Positions 42,146-55,304 of a stretch of DNA of 64,000 bases are shown here, one piece after another. The first letter of the stretch is position 1; every line of letters begins with the position of its first letter. Source of the DNA: Periconia sp. R9002 (taxonomy: Eukaryota; Ascomycota; Dothideomycetes; Pleosporales; Periconiaceae); contig JAMAHW010000080.1 in assembly GCA_023627715.1 (NCBI GenBank), positions 124,001 to 188,000 of the forward strand, in the 5' to 3' direction. The notes below the pieces were generated by a model. The model did no database searches. It saw nothing but the letters and a program-made list of their open reading frames with translations, and was not told the origin of the DNA. The translations under genes and the position numbers were made by a program.

Positions 42146-45043
42146 TTATACCCTTCTTCCATCCATCAACCCTCTGTCATCATCCCCTTCACCAGTAAGT
42201 AGTCCTCCCGCCTCGCTTGCATCGTCATCCGACTCCTCCCTGCTAACACCTCTTCCAATGATGTTACCGTTCTCATCGGTGTCGCCGTCCTCCACCCCAT
42301 CCAACACGTACCACACATCTTTCTTAGTCAAAAGTCCCTTCAAGGTCCCCCTTTCAACGAAGAGCACGTATCGCAGGCCCAATTTCTGGAACATGGAAAC
42401 CGTAAGCTGGAAACTTGCTTTTGCGTTAAGCGTAATGGGTGTTTGATCCATCCATGGCCGTAAATCTAGAGAGGTGGTCGGATCCGAGAGTGGTTGATGG
42501 GCAAAGTAGGTTTCAGTATCAGGAGAAAATGATCTTGGCGGTGAAAGAGCAGCCGAAAGTGCGTATGCTAGTTCAGTGCGAGATATGTAGCCAAGCAAGA
42601 TTGCGTCGCGGGAGTTATCAATGATAGGGAAGCCTCGGAATCGATTTTGGGTAAGAATGTTGCGAAGGCTTTGGATGGTGTGACCAGTTGCTGTGATAAC
42701 GATCAGATCATCAATGCGAGTCATAACCTGCGCGGCCGGAACGTCTGGTATAGAAGATCCATTGTCGTCGCGGTTGTCGAGAAAGGGATATCCATTGAAG
42801 TGGATCCAAGATTCATAGATACCACGCGGCGATATGGCATCACCAGTCCACTTGCTGATCATGACAGCGATCATGATAGGGAGGACATAGGTAAGCGCCC
42901 CAGTAAGTTCGAACATTATAACTACTATAGACACCGTCATTCGAGTTGTTCCAGCAAGGGCCGATGCAGCTCCAACTATGGCATACGTTCCTGGAGTGAC
43001 ACATTTCATGTCCGGCTCGCAGGATCCAAAAATGAAAAGACTTGGCCAGGCCTGTTGCACAACCTCTACGGACAGTCCAACGGCACGTCCGTAGAGGCCA
43101 CCGATAGCCATGGATGGAAGAATGATACCTGCGGGAATCTGTAGGCCGAATGTGAAACTGGCTAGAATGATGCCCAAACCTGCAGATGCCAAAAGCAAAG
43201 CAATGACTCCTGTGTTCGCTTTCCCAGCTTTGCATAGACCCAACGTATCTTCAGTCAGATCTACGCATTCGGCGAAGAGGAAGTACACAAGCTCAGAAGC
43301 TTGCGCTCTCATGAACTTGACGGGATAATTAATCAGTGCCGTGATAAATGAGACAACAACCACCTCTTTGACGGGACCTTTCAGATATGTCCGATTCTTT
43401 CGCCACTCCGCAACTTGCATGTTGAGATTGATAAATAGACCACCATACAAGCCACCGAGGATACCAAGCACGGCAAACGGGATCAATTCGAAATCATGCC
43501 AACCGCTGTGATAGGTCACTTGGTACAAGACAAGCTTGCCCGATCGGAACGGATTAAAAGCTTGTAAAGTGACGGCTGCAACCATGGCGCAGACAAAACT
43601 CTGCCACATCGTCTTATCCGGGAAGTAATATGACAGCTGCTCAAGACTGAACAGAACGCCTCCAATAGGCGAGCCAAATGCAACCGATATACCTGCGGCG
43701 GCGGCGGCCGATAGCACTTCCCTCTTTCTTGCTTTAACCAAATTAGCATATAGGAAAAACGTTTCTACAAGAATATTCCGTACCTTCGTTATCGTTTACA
43801 TTACTAAAGAGCTTCATGAATAAGTTGGCCGAACAGCACGCCACATGCACCAAAGGCCCTTCTTTACCAAGCCATAGGCCGGAAGCAACTGCCAGACACT
43901 GCCTGATGTTAATTATGTTGTGCATGATGAAGAGCAAACTTACCAATCCCAAAGTTTTTACAACCAGTGTCCAAGCCCCCAGAAAACGCCGTATCACAAA
44001 GCCACCTAAAACCGTCTTGATTTCGGCAATTCCACTATGTTTCGCATATGTTGAAAATTCGCGGACGAGAAGACTAGCACAAGCCGCAAATAAAACCTAG
44101 CATGATCATTGTCTGTCAGCGGCATTCCTCGGTGCTGGACAAAAATGTGAATCAACTTACAGAAAATCCGATAAAGAAAATGTACTCCACAATCCAACCG
44201 CCCGCCTTCGAATTGATTCCCAACGCGCTACTCCACGGATGCCAATCATGACATTGTGACAACTCCGAATATCCCCAACAGCAGAACCCTTTATTCAGGT
44301 AAAATCGGCCGTCTCCGTCCACATTACTACAGTATCCCGTCTTCAAGTCACCTAACCAATCACTTGTGACATCAATAAAAGCCGCTATACCGCCACTCAA
44401 TATTCCCGCAGCGATAAGAACCAGCCATATCTGACTCGCATCTGCGATCTGTTTCATGTGGCCCAGTATGCCGGATGCGCTGGCGTACAAATACCGCAGC
44501 CGCTGTCGTTCTTTGGCGTATTCGAAGATCCAGTCAATTGCCGTGAGGTCGTCATAACCGACCCTTCGACCTGGTCCTTCCACATACCAGTCTAGGCCAG
44601 TGGCATCCTTCGTGTCTTGTAGATTGTCACCCGCGTTGCCCGGCGTATCGAGGTAGTCTAAAATCAAATCGGTGTCATCGTTCGACTGCGGACTTGTACG
44701 GATCGGTTGTAATCGCGCTTGTGGGGATTTGCCATTGGGGGAGGTTCTATTTGGGCTGGAATGGGAGGAGAAGAATCGCGGAATTCCGAAGGATGACGAT
44801 GATGAGGCAGTGGCTTTCTGTTTGCGCTTGAATGAGACCCTGGTTTTATATTAGTCTTGATAACTGGTGATATATTGGAGCAGCGCTTTTTTACTGTTCC
44901 GGTAAAACGCCTCCCAGTGGATCTTCATTCAACAATCCATCATCTTCACTCAGGTCATCTTCAATAGCTGGCTGCCTAACTGCTCTGCTGGACGATGCTT
45001 CGGCGCGTCCTGAAGCGGACTGGCGGGACGATGAGCTGGACAT
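42146..45043 (-). CDS. CLC-family chloride channel/H+ antiporter, Gef1/ClC-3 type
   Basis: Five exons (45043-44895, 44839-44161, 44096-43944, 43898-43784, 43731-42146) encode 893 residues. The selectivity motif is GKEGPLVH with gating Glu340, and [15 protein letters not shown] supplies the proton glutamate Glu396; both residues mark an exchanger rather than a simple channel. About a dozen membrane helices follow, and the C-terminus has two CBS domains, the second near [12 protein letters not shown]. The N-terminus is disordered and acidic. The family acts in Golgi, endosome or vacuole membranes to support acidification; yeast Gef1 is the nearest named member. The last exon ends in an acidic tail. 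The first intron has a GTAAAA donor, weaker than the others. Confidence 0.93.
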
Positions 45044-45552
45044 GCCCTATACACATATGCACTCGAGAATGAATGGACATGTATATATGCGCATCGTGTA
45101 GGAATGATGTCGATAGTTGGCTCTCTTGCATGTGCTCGGGAATCGCATGTATGAGGTTGAAACAAACGCGGCAAACTCGTGGCGCAGGTGGCTTGTTCAG
45201 GGATTGCCAATCAAGGCCTAGAGTTCTCCGCAGAGCTTATGTCTGCTCACCTTTTCCATCTCTTTAACCTCTCATCGAAATATTACGAGTTCCAATTCAT
45301 TGAGATGCATGACAAGACCCTATTATAAACAATCCGCGAGGGCCAAGTGGGCCAACATGTGACGCTTTGTTGGTGAGTACTTGCACAGCTTCCATAGAGT
45401 GGTAACAAGCATGAAAAAAGTAAAGCATCGCAATCGTAATCAAATCGAACAGTATCAACACAGAGGAAATACCCGGAGCAGGCATATATCGAATTACAGA
45501 AGCGATTATCATAGTGTATTTGAACGCCAAACGTGCGAACTTGATAAATTAT
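45044..45552. other. Intergenic spacer
   Basis: Promoter of the chloride channel gene and 3' flank of the alcohol dehydrogenase; nothing else seen. Confidence 0.4.
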
Positions 45553-46855
45553 TCACTCCGCATTGAAGTCAATCACGGCTCTCCCCGCAATCTCACCCCT
45601 CCGAAGCTTTTGCACGGCCTCGTTGAACTGGCTCAACGGATACACAGTGTAGATCGGCTTAAGCAATTTCCTCTGTGCAAACTGCAACGTTTTGTCCGTA
45701 TCTCCCATGGAGCTCACCAATGTGCCCTGAACACTTTGGGCTTTGAAAACCAGCTGATTTGGATCCACCATGATACCACATGTACCGGCTGGTGGAAGTC
45801 CTATGGCCATAACCTTTCCCCCAACTCGCCCTCCTAGGAGACTGATCGAGGTCGGATAAGTTTGCACAGCTGTTACAAAGACACCGTGTGCGCCAATGCC
45901 ATCGCATATACGCACGACCTCGTCAGCGACGTTAGCAACTTTGGTGAAGTCAATGAATTCTTCCGCGCCAGCCGTCTCGATGCACAATTTTCTCTTTTCC
46001 TCTCCAGTATCAATGGCGACGGGGCGAAGACCCATTGCTTTGGCAAGCTGAATCCCCTGCATGCCCACTCCCCCACCGCCGCCAGGGAAAACTGCCCAGT
46101 CGCCTGGCCTGAGTCCAGATTCTTTGATAGATGTATACATTGTCGAGGCAGAACACATGATAGGACCAGCAATGAAATCAGATACACCGTCGGGTATAAG
46201 AGTAGTGTATCTTTCGGGTGAAACAACACTAAGACAGTCAGTCAAGTTCACTCCCATCTTTCAACTGATTGCTCCCAGTTCAAAATGTACGCACTATTGT
46301 TTGTAAGAACCTTCACACATCAGACCCGTGAGGATGGCTCCAGTGCAGTGCGTTTCCTTGCCGTTCCGGCATAACTCACACGATGAGCATGTATTCTGGA
46401 TAGGCTTCCCTGGTGTTAGCATTGAATTTATAGTGCTGTCGACGCGGTTCGATTCGGATAAGCCTACCTTCAAACCCGCCCTCATGCCAACTTTCAACGT
46501 TTTGACCGCATCTCCAATTTTAACAATCACCCCGGCGCCTTCATGTCCGGCGCATCTCGTTCCGAACTGAGACATCTTCGGCAATGCCCAATCATTCAGC
46601 ATGAAATGGATGTCTGAATGGCAGAGACCGGTGGCGTTCATCTTGATGAGGACCTCGTCGGGCTCTTCGGCCTGTCAGTACTGTGCTTTGAATGATGTGG
46701 ATCAGAAGTATGGGTAATGAAGAATAATTCATACTAGGTTCTGGAACTGGCAGTTCTTGGACCTCAATGTGAAAATCCGGTCCCTCATTCACCACCACAC
46801 CCCCCTTGCATGTTTTGGGCACATCGAACACCGGGGTTTTACTCTCGTTCGCCAT
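45553..46855 (-). CDS. Zinc-dependent alcohol dehydrogenase (medium chain)
   Basis: Four exons (46855-46735, 46664-46468, 46404-46295, 46228-45553) encode 367 residues. The catalytic-zinc segment is GLCHSDIH and the GHEGAGVI motif follows; the four-cysteine structural zinc site lies in NTCSSCELCRNGKETHC. The Rossmann motif is FPGGGGGVGMQGIQLAKA, binding NAD(H). All splice junctions recreate family sequence, including the third, where the donor GTGCGT follows TACAAACAATA. It belongs with the propanol-preferring and fungal ADH1-like enzymes that interconvert primary alcohols and aldehydes. No signal peptide, so probably cytosolic. It stands alone, about 0.5 kb from the chloride channel gene. 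Confidence 0.93.
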
Positions 46856-47569
46856 AGTTGTCACGATCGGTAAGATATGATCACGAGTGTGTACCCTCTT
46901 GATCAAGGGATTGATTCGCGGTCCGCGTATGAAACCAACAGAAAATCTAGGGACTTGAAATCACCGGAAGAGAAGAGTTGGGTAGGATGGAGATTTATAA
47001 AGGAGCACCGAATTGCTGTGGTACAACCAAAGTTCAGAGCTAGCTACCCCTCTTTGTTGGCAAAACCCCGATATTAGTGACACTTGAGCACGGCATATTC
47101 GGATACTGTACTATTAGCTTGGTTTTTATAGTAACAGATTCCTTCCATGTGGATGGCTCCCCGAGGGAGCAGACATTGGCTCTTGTCTAAATAATACTCT
47201 CCTGTCACATATCAATCGTTTTTTGTCTTTCATACTGCTTCAGCGTAAGTTCAAGCTCGATGGTATACATTCGACTCGAAAGCAAGACGTAGACACGCTA
47301 ATAGGCTCCGTCTCCGCTGCACTATATCTTAGTACGTATGCACATGAGCTCCCCACTTAACCCGCTGCAAGAAGGAACCATCTGGGTCCAAGATTATTCA
47401 CGTTACTAGTTACTGGTTGGATAACATCACGGACATACTTCCAACTCAACAAACCCCACGCCGCGCGCACCCGTCCCCGCACCATCACCCCCGAATTGAG
47501 AAAAAGTTAATCGTAAGTTAACTGTAGATCCGATGATGTGTGAACACGCAAAAGGTCACATGCATGTTC
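46856..47569. other. Gene-poor region, left part
   Basis: Promoter of the alcohol dehydrogenase plus AT-rich sequence. No supported feature. Confidence 0.4.
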
Positions 47570-47995
47570 CTATCCACCATACTCTTTGAGTGTAGGTGTA
47601 TGCATATGCGAGGCTTGAGAGTACCCACATATCGGATGACAATGAACCTGGACGACATGTACATATGCAAAATCAGCAGTAGATTGCACATGTCGAGTGC
47701 TATCTTGGCACGTTGTTTTCCCAGGACCTGATCTGTATTTTCTCGCATTGCCGAGGTTCATGTATGCATACGTGAAAGCTGTGGGTGGGTATGCGCTCGA
47801 GAAAGGCGAGCTACTGGGTGTATTACAGGACAGTCTTGAAGCGCCGAATACATATGATAGATTGGGAATACGATCTGGATTGACAGTACGCTTTGATCGT
47901 AAAGTCCTCGAAAACTCATCAGTACGCAGTTCATTCAACCACTTCCCCATGAGGACAATGATAGAGGCCAGCAAAATCAAGAATAACAATCCCAT
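47570..47995 (-). CDS. Doubtful small protein with an N-terminal hydrophobic segment
   Basis: A 141-residue frame from the ATG at 47995. It starts with a strong hydrophobic stretch (GLLFLILLASIIVLMGKW), like a signal anchor, then has no recognisable domain. The plus strand of the same region is also open for 106 codons, so one of the two is a shadow. No splice evidence, no family. Included only because of the membrane-like start. Confidence 0.22.
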   Translation of the reverse strand: MGLLFLILLASIIVLMGKWLNELRTDEFSRTLRSKRTVNPDRIPNLSYVFGASRLSCNTPSSSPFSSAYPPTAFTYAYMNLGNARKYRSGPGKTTCQDSTRHVQSTADFAYVHVVQVHCHPICGYSQASHMHTPTLKEYGG

Positions 47996-48368
47996 TCTGG
48001 CATCACCATCAAAATGATGGACTGAAAAATACATAGAAGGTAAGTGAAAGAAAAGTAAGGGGTATCTTAATATGAGAAGGTTGGATCAGGATCGAATCAG
48101 CCCAACAATATGCGCATCAAAACCATCGAACGCCAACCCGACCGATCATGCATGTTGCCGCACCAAGTATCCTCTTGTTTGTGAATGCAGTATTGCTCGA
48201 ACCAACTGTCACCCAGTTCTGGCAGTAACCTCCGGGCTTGCGTGATCTGTTTAATTGCGAATCGTAGAACTCTTCCCATTCCTGCTTGGGTATGACCCTT
48301 TGCTCGATCTATTCCACAGCCAGTTTGTTCTGTGCTTTCTGTGTTTCGCACGTATACTTAGGGCCTTC
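47996..48368. other. Gene-poor region, right part
   Basis: 3' flank of the SGF73 gene; nothing else recognised. Confidence 0.4.
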
Positions 48369-49873
48369 TTATGACGCCCCGACACTTGCCACACTTCCTT
48401 TCCTTTGTTGTGGACCAGGACCAGGCAACTGACCCGGCAAGATCTGACGCGGGCCTGTACCACCAGAAACCGACAGTCCAATACTACTCTGCCGTCGACT
48501 AGCCAGCCCACTACCGTTATCAGTTCCTGCACTCAATGGAGCACTGAAACCGCCCCCAGGGAAATTCTCTGTTGTAGCACTCCCTGGCGCACCCATCATG
48601 CCTAGGCCTAAAGACCGCGCGGAGCCAATAGCTTCTGACGGTGTGACAGCAGAATATACAGAATTGGTACCACCGCCAGGGGGCGAACCAAGGGCCGAGC
48701 GTAACATATCCTTCATACGAATGCTTTGGTACTTTGATCGTAACGAGACGTGATGATATGTTGCTATCGGTCGAGGGAAGTGATGTGCAAGAGCGGTCAT
48801 GATGGCTTCCTTTTCTTCGTCGGAGTCAACAGCACCTGAAGGTTCCAGATCTTCGGGAAGAGGAGCATTGGCGTCAATGGCGGCACCTTATCCAGAGTTA
48901 GATGACATCCTACACAGTGATAGGTGGACGTGTACTTACGTTGTTGTTTCGCTTGGTTCTTTTTCTGATACTGCGCCAATAGCATATCGTACGGTAAACT
49001 TCGTCCTGGAACAGCTCTCTTCAATCCCATACTATGGCTCTTGCATGTTAAGCTTCTGGCGCAGAACCCATTGTTTGGTAGTGCAACACCGCATTGTTTT
49101 TCAACATCCACAGGACCCTTCGGTTTTGCAGTTTTCGCCTTAGGTTCATCTTTCTTCTTCTTTTTGGCACCAGGCTTCCCATCATCGCCTTCCAATTTCC
49201 TCTTCTTGCCTTTCTTTGCGCCCTCACCATCTACAGCTGCACCTTTCACGGCTGATTTTCGAGCGTTCTTCCCATTATCGTCATCCTCTCCCTTCTCCTT
49301 GCGCAACGCAGCATCTTTCGCTTCCTTTGCCTCCTTCTTCTTCTTCAATTTCTCTTGCTTTTTGTTCAAACATTCGCGAATATGGCTTGCAGCGTCAACT
49401 CGCAGAATACCACGTCTACAATGCTTGCATTGCACGGAATCGGGTCGATCGTCATTGGGCCGGCCGTTTGCAAATCTAGCGAGGGTTTTTTGATCGAGAG
49501 GGTTCATGATCGGTGATGTGGTGTTTGGCGCAGAGGTTTTGTTGTCGACATTTACAGGCTCACTCTCCTTCCAGTTTCCAGGTGTGCTAGGCTTCGGTGT
49601 GGGCTTCTTGATCTTGAGGACCAAGCCTTTCTTCTCTTTTTCACCTAGCCCATCTTTAATGGCGCTGTTGTTGAGGAGCCCTTTGGGTGACGAGGCGGGA
49701 GAAGCTGCGGAGAGTGAGTACAGGTCACACCAGAAAAGCATACGAAATGAAAGTAGGAACAAAGACAGAATATATTTGCAGCTGCTAGGAGCTGTTTATG
49801 TGCACGAGTGAAAGGTGTGTTAAACCGGGGGAGACTTACATTTGCGGGCGGTGCCATTCGCAGTCGCCGCCAT
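48369..49873 (-). CDS. SGF73: SAGA complex subunit Sgf73 (SCA7 domain)
   Basis: Three exons, 49873-49840, 49704-48940 and 48886-48369, encode 438 residues. The first coding exon is only 34 bases. An N-terminal zinc-binding motif is CKHCRRGILRVDAASHIREC (about residues 100-120). After a Lys-rich, disordered stretch comes the SCA7 domain (residues 207-266: CGVALPNNGFCARSLTCKSH, then GRSLPYDMLLAQYQ), which anchors the deubiquitinase module to SAGA. The C-terminal part is Gly/Ser/Pro-rich. The protein should be nuclear and act in histone H2B deubiquitination and transcription; its animal homologue is ataxin-7. The next minus-strand gene upstream is ITC1. Confidence 0.92.
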
Positions 49874-50616
49874 GATGGCGAACCCCTAATAAGAGGCTTC
49901 AGGGGGCTCTGTAAGTTTTTTTGGAAGCAGAATGATCGGAACGAGCAGTAACTACACCATGTGCGTCGAGATCGCGGGAGGGTGATGCGGGGAGGATGGG
50001 GTTACGCGGCGTGGGTGTCTAAGGTGAATGGACGGCCTCCGTCACGCTCCCGCCCCCGGGCTGGGGTGCTGATAGTCACGTGATCTACTAGTCTCAAATA
50101 GGATGGGGTGACAATCCCCTACGTCACTGTAGGAGTCAAGAACAATGGGGAAAATACAAATGTAAGTATTTTGTTGCTAGGATTTCTATTTACTAACTAT
50201 ACATGCAGATTCCTATTATCTACGTTTTATCACACGGCCTCAGACTATCGGTTGATCTGGAGACACCGAAACCTCTCCAACAACACATCCTCGAGACGCT
50301 ATACTCGAAGGTCGTTCGACTCCAAAAAACACCCGTGGTCTCCATAACCTTGTTACCCCTCTCTTTTTAGAATATTCCTTGAAACTCCAAAATAATGCAT
50401 AATAGATACCTCGGCTAAAATAATAAACAGCCAAGGTGATTGCTCGACGCAGAGAATTGTAGAGTATCGAAGCAACAAAAAGCCGCTCAACCGTTCGTAA
50501 ATCGTGAATGGAAAAACCGCAAGTAGGATATGATGCGACAATGGGAACCTGGCGGCAGGGTATTGAAACAGAGAACTATGGCATAGCCATGGTGACAACT
50601 CAGTATACATGGTGCT
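49874..50616. other. Intergenic spacer, SGF73 promoter
   Basis: It contains a TCACGTGA palindrome (50076-50083), a likely bHLH/Cbf1 site about 200 bases upstream of the SGF73 start. No supported gene in the remaining sequence to the ITC1 stop. Confidence 0.4.
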
Positions 50617-53600
50617 TCACTTCCTCCCTTTTCCTTTCTTGGTGTTCACCTTTCTCGTCTTTTTCGGCTCTTTGTATTCTTCTGAATGATTATGCCCTTC
50701 ATTGTCCCGCATGATACTGTTTGTCCACAGCAGGCAGCGCTTATGCGTCTCTTCAGGTTCTTTAGGAGCCTTGTTACGGGTCGAGATTCTCGGTTTGTCT
50801 TCTTCCTCTTCATCTTTGCTCTCCTCGTTCTTCTGCGTGCGGGACTTCATGACCTCCATATACTCAGCGATTTTGTCGCGGTAGTTGACAAGCGATTTGC
50901 GAAGTGCTTTCTCTCGCACACCACGCTCATCTAGCCATGCTATGAGTTGCTCAAGGTCGGAAGGATCATCCAAATAACCCCATTCAGAAGACGATGAGAG
51001 ATGAGTGTTGTTTTCTTCTTTTTCCTTGCGCTCCGGAACTGTCCAGCCGAATTCTGCTTTATCCTGTGCCATGGCTTCTTCTTCTAGGTTGGGTTGAAGC
51101 TCCCACTCATCAGGACCTTGCACCCACAGGCGCCCGTTCGCGTAGCCAAGCTCCGCCGTGGAGCTAGTGGGAACACCTCCATATGGCATGCCATTGGCCT
51201 CGAACCAGTAGTACTTGTTTAAGAAACGGTCCTTACCCAGAATCTTGGACCGATGTACATGGGTTTCTCGAAGATCATCATCCAGCTCCTGGATGTCGGC
51301 TTCGGTTTTTCGTAATTCGGCTTTCTTCGCATCGATGGCTTTGTTGAGCTTGTCCCATTCCTTTTGTTGTTTCGTCTTCGCGGCTTCAGCCCTTTTCTTC
51401 TTCTCTTTCTCCAGCTTCGCAACCTCTGACTCCCGCTTGCGTTTCGTCTGTTGGGCGGCTTTGCGGGATCTGCGATTGGTAGTTTGCATTTCTTCGGTAG
51501 ATTCCTGATCTTCACCCTCTTGTTTACCGTCCTCCGTGCCTGTCATTGTGACGTCTGGATTTTCTTTATTGGTGTCAGCTATCGTTGTCGATGTAATCAG
51601 AGGCAACTGAATCTTTCGTTCAAGATCTAGTTTGATGACATCATCAGTCCTATGCCACATGGTTAGCCATTATATCACTCGTTTGTCAGACAACAACATA
51701 CAGTTCTTTTCGCTTTCTCTGGTGTTCAATCTTCTCTTTGCGGAGCCTAGTCAGTTCTAGCGAAGCTAGAGCAAGCTGTTCACGGAAAGGCTCCGTTGTG
51801 ACTGTGAGACGCATAATGATATCAAGTGCTGATATTCGAAGGTTTACATCCATGCACAGGTAATTATAGGCTATTGTTTCGACAGATGCCTCCTCATCAG
51901 GCGGTACTAGTCGAGCCAAAATCTCATCGCAAGCGTCTTTATGGACCGGATTGAAAGAGAGGCGATGAAGCAAACCCACGAGGATGGCCTGCCACCCACC
52001 CTCTCTGAAGTTGCGAATTTTGATCTGCTCGATCCAATCAAACTCTGACTCAGAAAGGAATTCTGCTGCCTTATGAAGCGGTTTCGGGGGCTCGGGTGTG
52101 GGTGTGCGCTGCTTCGCAATCTGGTGGGCCTCTGATCTCCTCAGACTACTACGCGTTGTGCGAACTGGTGGTTCTGGCTCAGGCGTACTCTCATCGCTTG
52201 ACTCGTCCGTGTCTGAATCTTCATCGTCCATTGACGGAAGGTCTACTTGAAGCTTCCCGTGTTTGTCTAGATACTGCTTTAACACAGCACAGTGCATTTC
52301 TGTCAGTAATTCGCACTCTATCTGCTCGGAAGAAAACCCAATGGCTTCCACAAAATCATCCAGGGTAAAAGAGTCGAGATAGTATATAGTGTCATGCACG
52401 TTGAGAGTATCCCAAATGCACAACATGGGGCCTATACTCTTCATACGAATACCCGTCTTTTTGTCCTCGGAGGGTGGTTCAACGCCAGTCGGAACATCGT
52501 CTGAGAAAAATTTGAGATTGGGTCGAACAAGAGAGGTTCTTGGCTTTTTTATTCTCAAATCCTCCATGGGGTATTTGACGATAGGCTCAAGCGGCCTCAC
52601 TGGAGGTGCAGGAGCGTGAGTTTGCTGGGCTTGTTGCGGTTGCGCATTGTTCGCCGGCGGGGTGGGAAGCGCCTGATATGACATGAAATTATTTGGGAAT
52701 GGCAACTTGAGCGGAAGTCCTGGACTAGGTAGGGACTGCTGGTGAGGGTAGTGAGGTTGAACATGCCCTGGAGCCTGAGACCCGTGATGTTGATGTGGAT
52801 GCGGGTGAAGATGTGGGTGGCTAAGGACAGGCGGTTGAGATACATTAAGATATGGCGACTGTCCGCCAGGGAGAAACGGGGGAGGATGGTGAGAATATGC
52901 ATAAGGCGGCGCGGCGACGTATTTGAAATGCGGCCCGCTGACCATTTGGATACCGGGTAGATTGATGAGATCAGGAGTCCCTTGACTTGGAGTTCGCATG
53001 AATGGACCGGCACCATCCATATAAGGCTGACCCAACCCAGGAGGTCCTGGACGAGGTAGTGAGACGTTGTTCATGGCGTGATGAACTTTCTTGGCAACCA
53101 ACGCTGCATCTCGCGTCTTCATGTCGGGGAGCTTGGTGGCGATTTTGTAGCGTTTCGCGAGATGGTCTTTTACCATCCAAGGGGCGCCATTCCACGCTTC
53201 TCGTGAAATGGAAGCCCGTAAAAACTGCTTTAACAAAAGCTTCGAATAGACTCTCCGATCCCGCTGGAGTTCACTGGCCCTATACCGGATCAGCTCCTCG
53301 CCGTTGTCCTCCATCTTGATGGTGTATTGGTAGGAGCGGAACTGCTCATCCGTTTCTGGGGGATGGTATATGTTGTGCAGCCTGGAGTTGTCGATCATGT
53401 GAACGATCTTGCCGTATCGCCGATTATTGTCAACTTCGAGGCATACCTGATCACCGACCATAAAATTTTCACGGAAGTACTACGATTAATGAGTCAATAA
53501 CTCTAGCGACAATGAGAAGCAGCGCACTTACATCAAAGACGAGATTGACTAAGAACCAAGTTAGCGCAGTCCAACTTATAAATTCCGATTATTGACTTAC

Positions 53601-54200
53601 CCAGATCGTCCATGCGTGGTGTATTTTCGAATTGCACAAAGTTGAGCACACGCTCTTTCATGGAGTCGGGAAAGTTTGTCTTGACCTCCATGGAAGCCTC
53701 AATCTGTCCGTCGGTCAGTACTAAGACCATTTGACCAACCACATTCCTCAACGAACCTCACTCTCCAAAGCCTCAAAGAAAGTGTATCCTCCATGTCCGG
53801 TTGCTTCGCATGTGAAAATTTTCTGTGAAATCTGTCAGAAGACATGTTGCGAACGAAGGGCGGGGTCGTGGTAAACGTGGAGGGGCATTACCTGAAGGTA
53901 AAAGTCGCGTCTAACATCAAGTCAGTGCTCATGTTGCAGTTGTCAATCAGTGCTCAGAAACATACCTGTTGAGATATCGCTCATAGTCGGCAAAAACCTC
54001 TCCGGTTGTGTCGATCACCCATACCTATGCGACAAACTTAGTATTTGCGGTGTCCAAACTATGAGCTATCAAAACGCACCTCAGAGTTGTCGTCAAGGAA
54101 CGGTGGTGGAGGCTCCGGCTTGACAGGTTTGCGCTTGTATTGTACCTGAAAATGTGAGCGAGGACAGGCGTTTCAAGCAGTTTGACGCGTTATATACCAT
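50617..54200 (-). CDS. ITC1: ISW2-complex subunit Itc1 (WAC-DDT-WHIM protein)
   Basis: Nine exons: 54200-54198, 54145-54080, 54024-53966, 53910-53892, 53822-53757, 53703-53601, 53548-53532, 53479-51702 and 51649-50617, together 1047 residues. The first exon is only the ATG, followed by a GTATAT donor; exon 2 continues VQYKRKPVKPEPPPP, matching the Itc1/ACF1 start. The WAC region includes VWVIDTTGEVFADYERY and TCEATGHGGYTFFEALESE. The DDT domain is at about residues 460-525 (IWDTLNVHDTIYYLDSF). WHIM-type sequence occurs near residue 840 (FLNKYYWFEANGMPYGG). It is a nuclear subunit that guides the ISWI ATPase in nucleosome spacing and repression. A Pro/His/Gln-rich spacer lies between WAC and DDT. 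Strong identification, but small exons need transcript support. Confidence 0.92.
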
Positions 54201-55304
54201 TTCGAAATTCTTCTTCCTAGCACATTTGGAGCTTTCTTGGTGTCGCGTCCGGGATTCAAAATGACCGTGGAGCAGATTCTGCGAGGTGGAGGGCTAATTG
54301 AGGCGCCGTTTGGCGATCAGATGGCCCGAAAAGCTCTCCGGTACACCCGTCAACCCAGATCAAAAGGTTATGCCGTGCGCGCCCAAGGTAGTGGTAGTGG
54401 TTGGAAAGGTGATAGTCTACCGGAACAGATCCGAAAATGGTTCCGAGACGCGTCTTGGTCGCGATTTTGGTGGATTTCGAGATGGAGAGGCGTTCGTGGT
54501 GATTGTTGGCGGCGGTTCGAAGGTGTCAGTGGGTGGAAAGAGAGAGAAAGTGTACAGGCGACGCATGGAGGGTCAAAGGTAGCGGTTGCCAAAAATGCCC
54601 AGGCGCGGGAGTCTCAAAAGGCTAGCCTAGGTGGGTAAGACACCCCAACCTGCTCCTGCTATCCACTTGGGATACCACCCTCCCCATCGCGCTCACAATC
54701 CCAGCTTATTTGTGCTCGTTTTAATCCTTGGGATCTGTATAATTACCCTACTCGTACTAGAAATGACTAAAAAATGTCAAGCTGAGCATAGCGAGCAAGC
54801 TACGCAAAAGCATACACTCTCATGACGCATCTATGCTCCTGATCCCAGACAGCAACTTGACCCACACCACATGAACACCCAACCAAATCCACTATTCTAT
54901 CCGCATTCGCCCACAAACATGACAATAAATTCTGAAAGTATTACTACTAGCTCACCAAGACCCTTGTACAGTGTTAGGTATATCAAAGGGCGTTTATACC
55001 AACACCCAGAGATAGTGGCCCCTTTCTTTGCGTATGGTGTCAAAAGCTTCTATCCAATTCGACCCCCTAGATATCTGGCTAGATGGCAACCCTGGCAATC
55101 TCACGCTACAAATACAAATTCTGGAAGGTTGAATCGATTTGTGATTCGGTGTGACCAGTCTACAACAGTATAAACTTATCTATCTCAATCCATGACCTAT
55201 TATCTTATATCTCATATCACAAGACGAATATTCTGCATTGATACATGGGAAAGAAAACAACATCACCTAAAGAATCAATGAATTGGGTGATCGAAGCAAC
55301 CGCA
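54201..55304. other. Intergenic spacer, ITC1 promoter side
   Basis: About 1.1 kb. Open frames on the plus strand at 54237-54638 and 54871-55173 have no family resemblance and are taken as chance. Contains the ITC1 leader and the ALG8 3' flank. Confidence 0.4.

Noticed and set aside
47697..48017. 106-codon plus-strand frame in the gene-poor region
   Set aside because: It overlaps a minus-strand frame of similar length; neither has family support, and the minus-strand one has the more protein-like start.
54237..55173. Plus-strand frames of 133 and 100 codons upstream of ITC1
   Set aside because: Low-complexity Arg/Gly composition and no introns or motifs; they lie opposite the ITC1 leader and its spacer.
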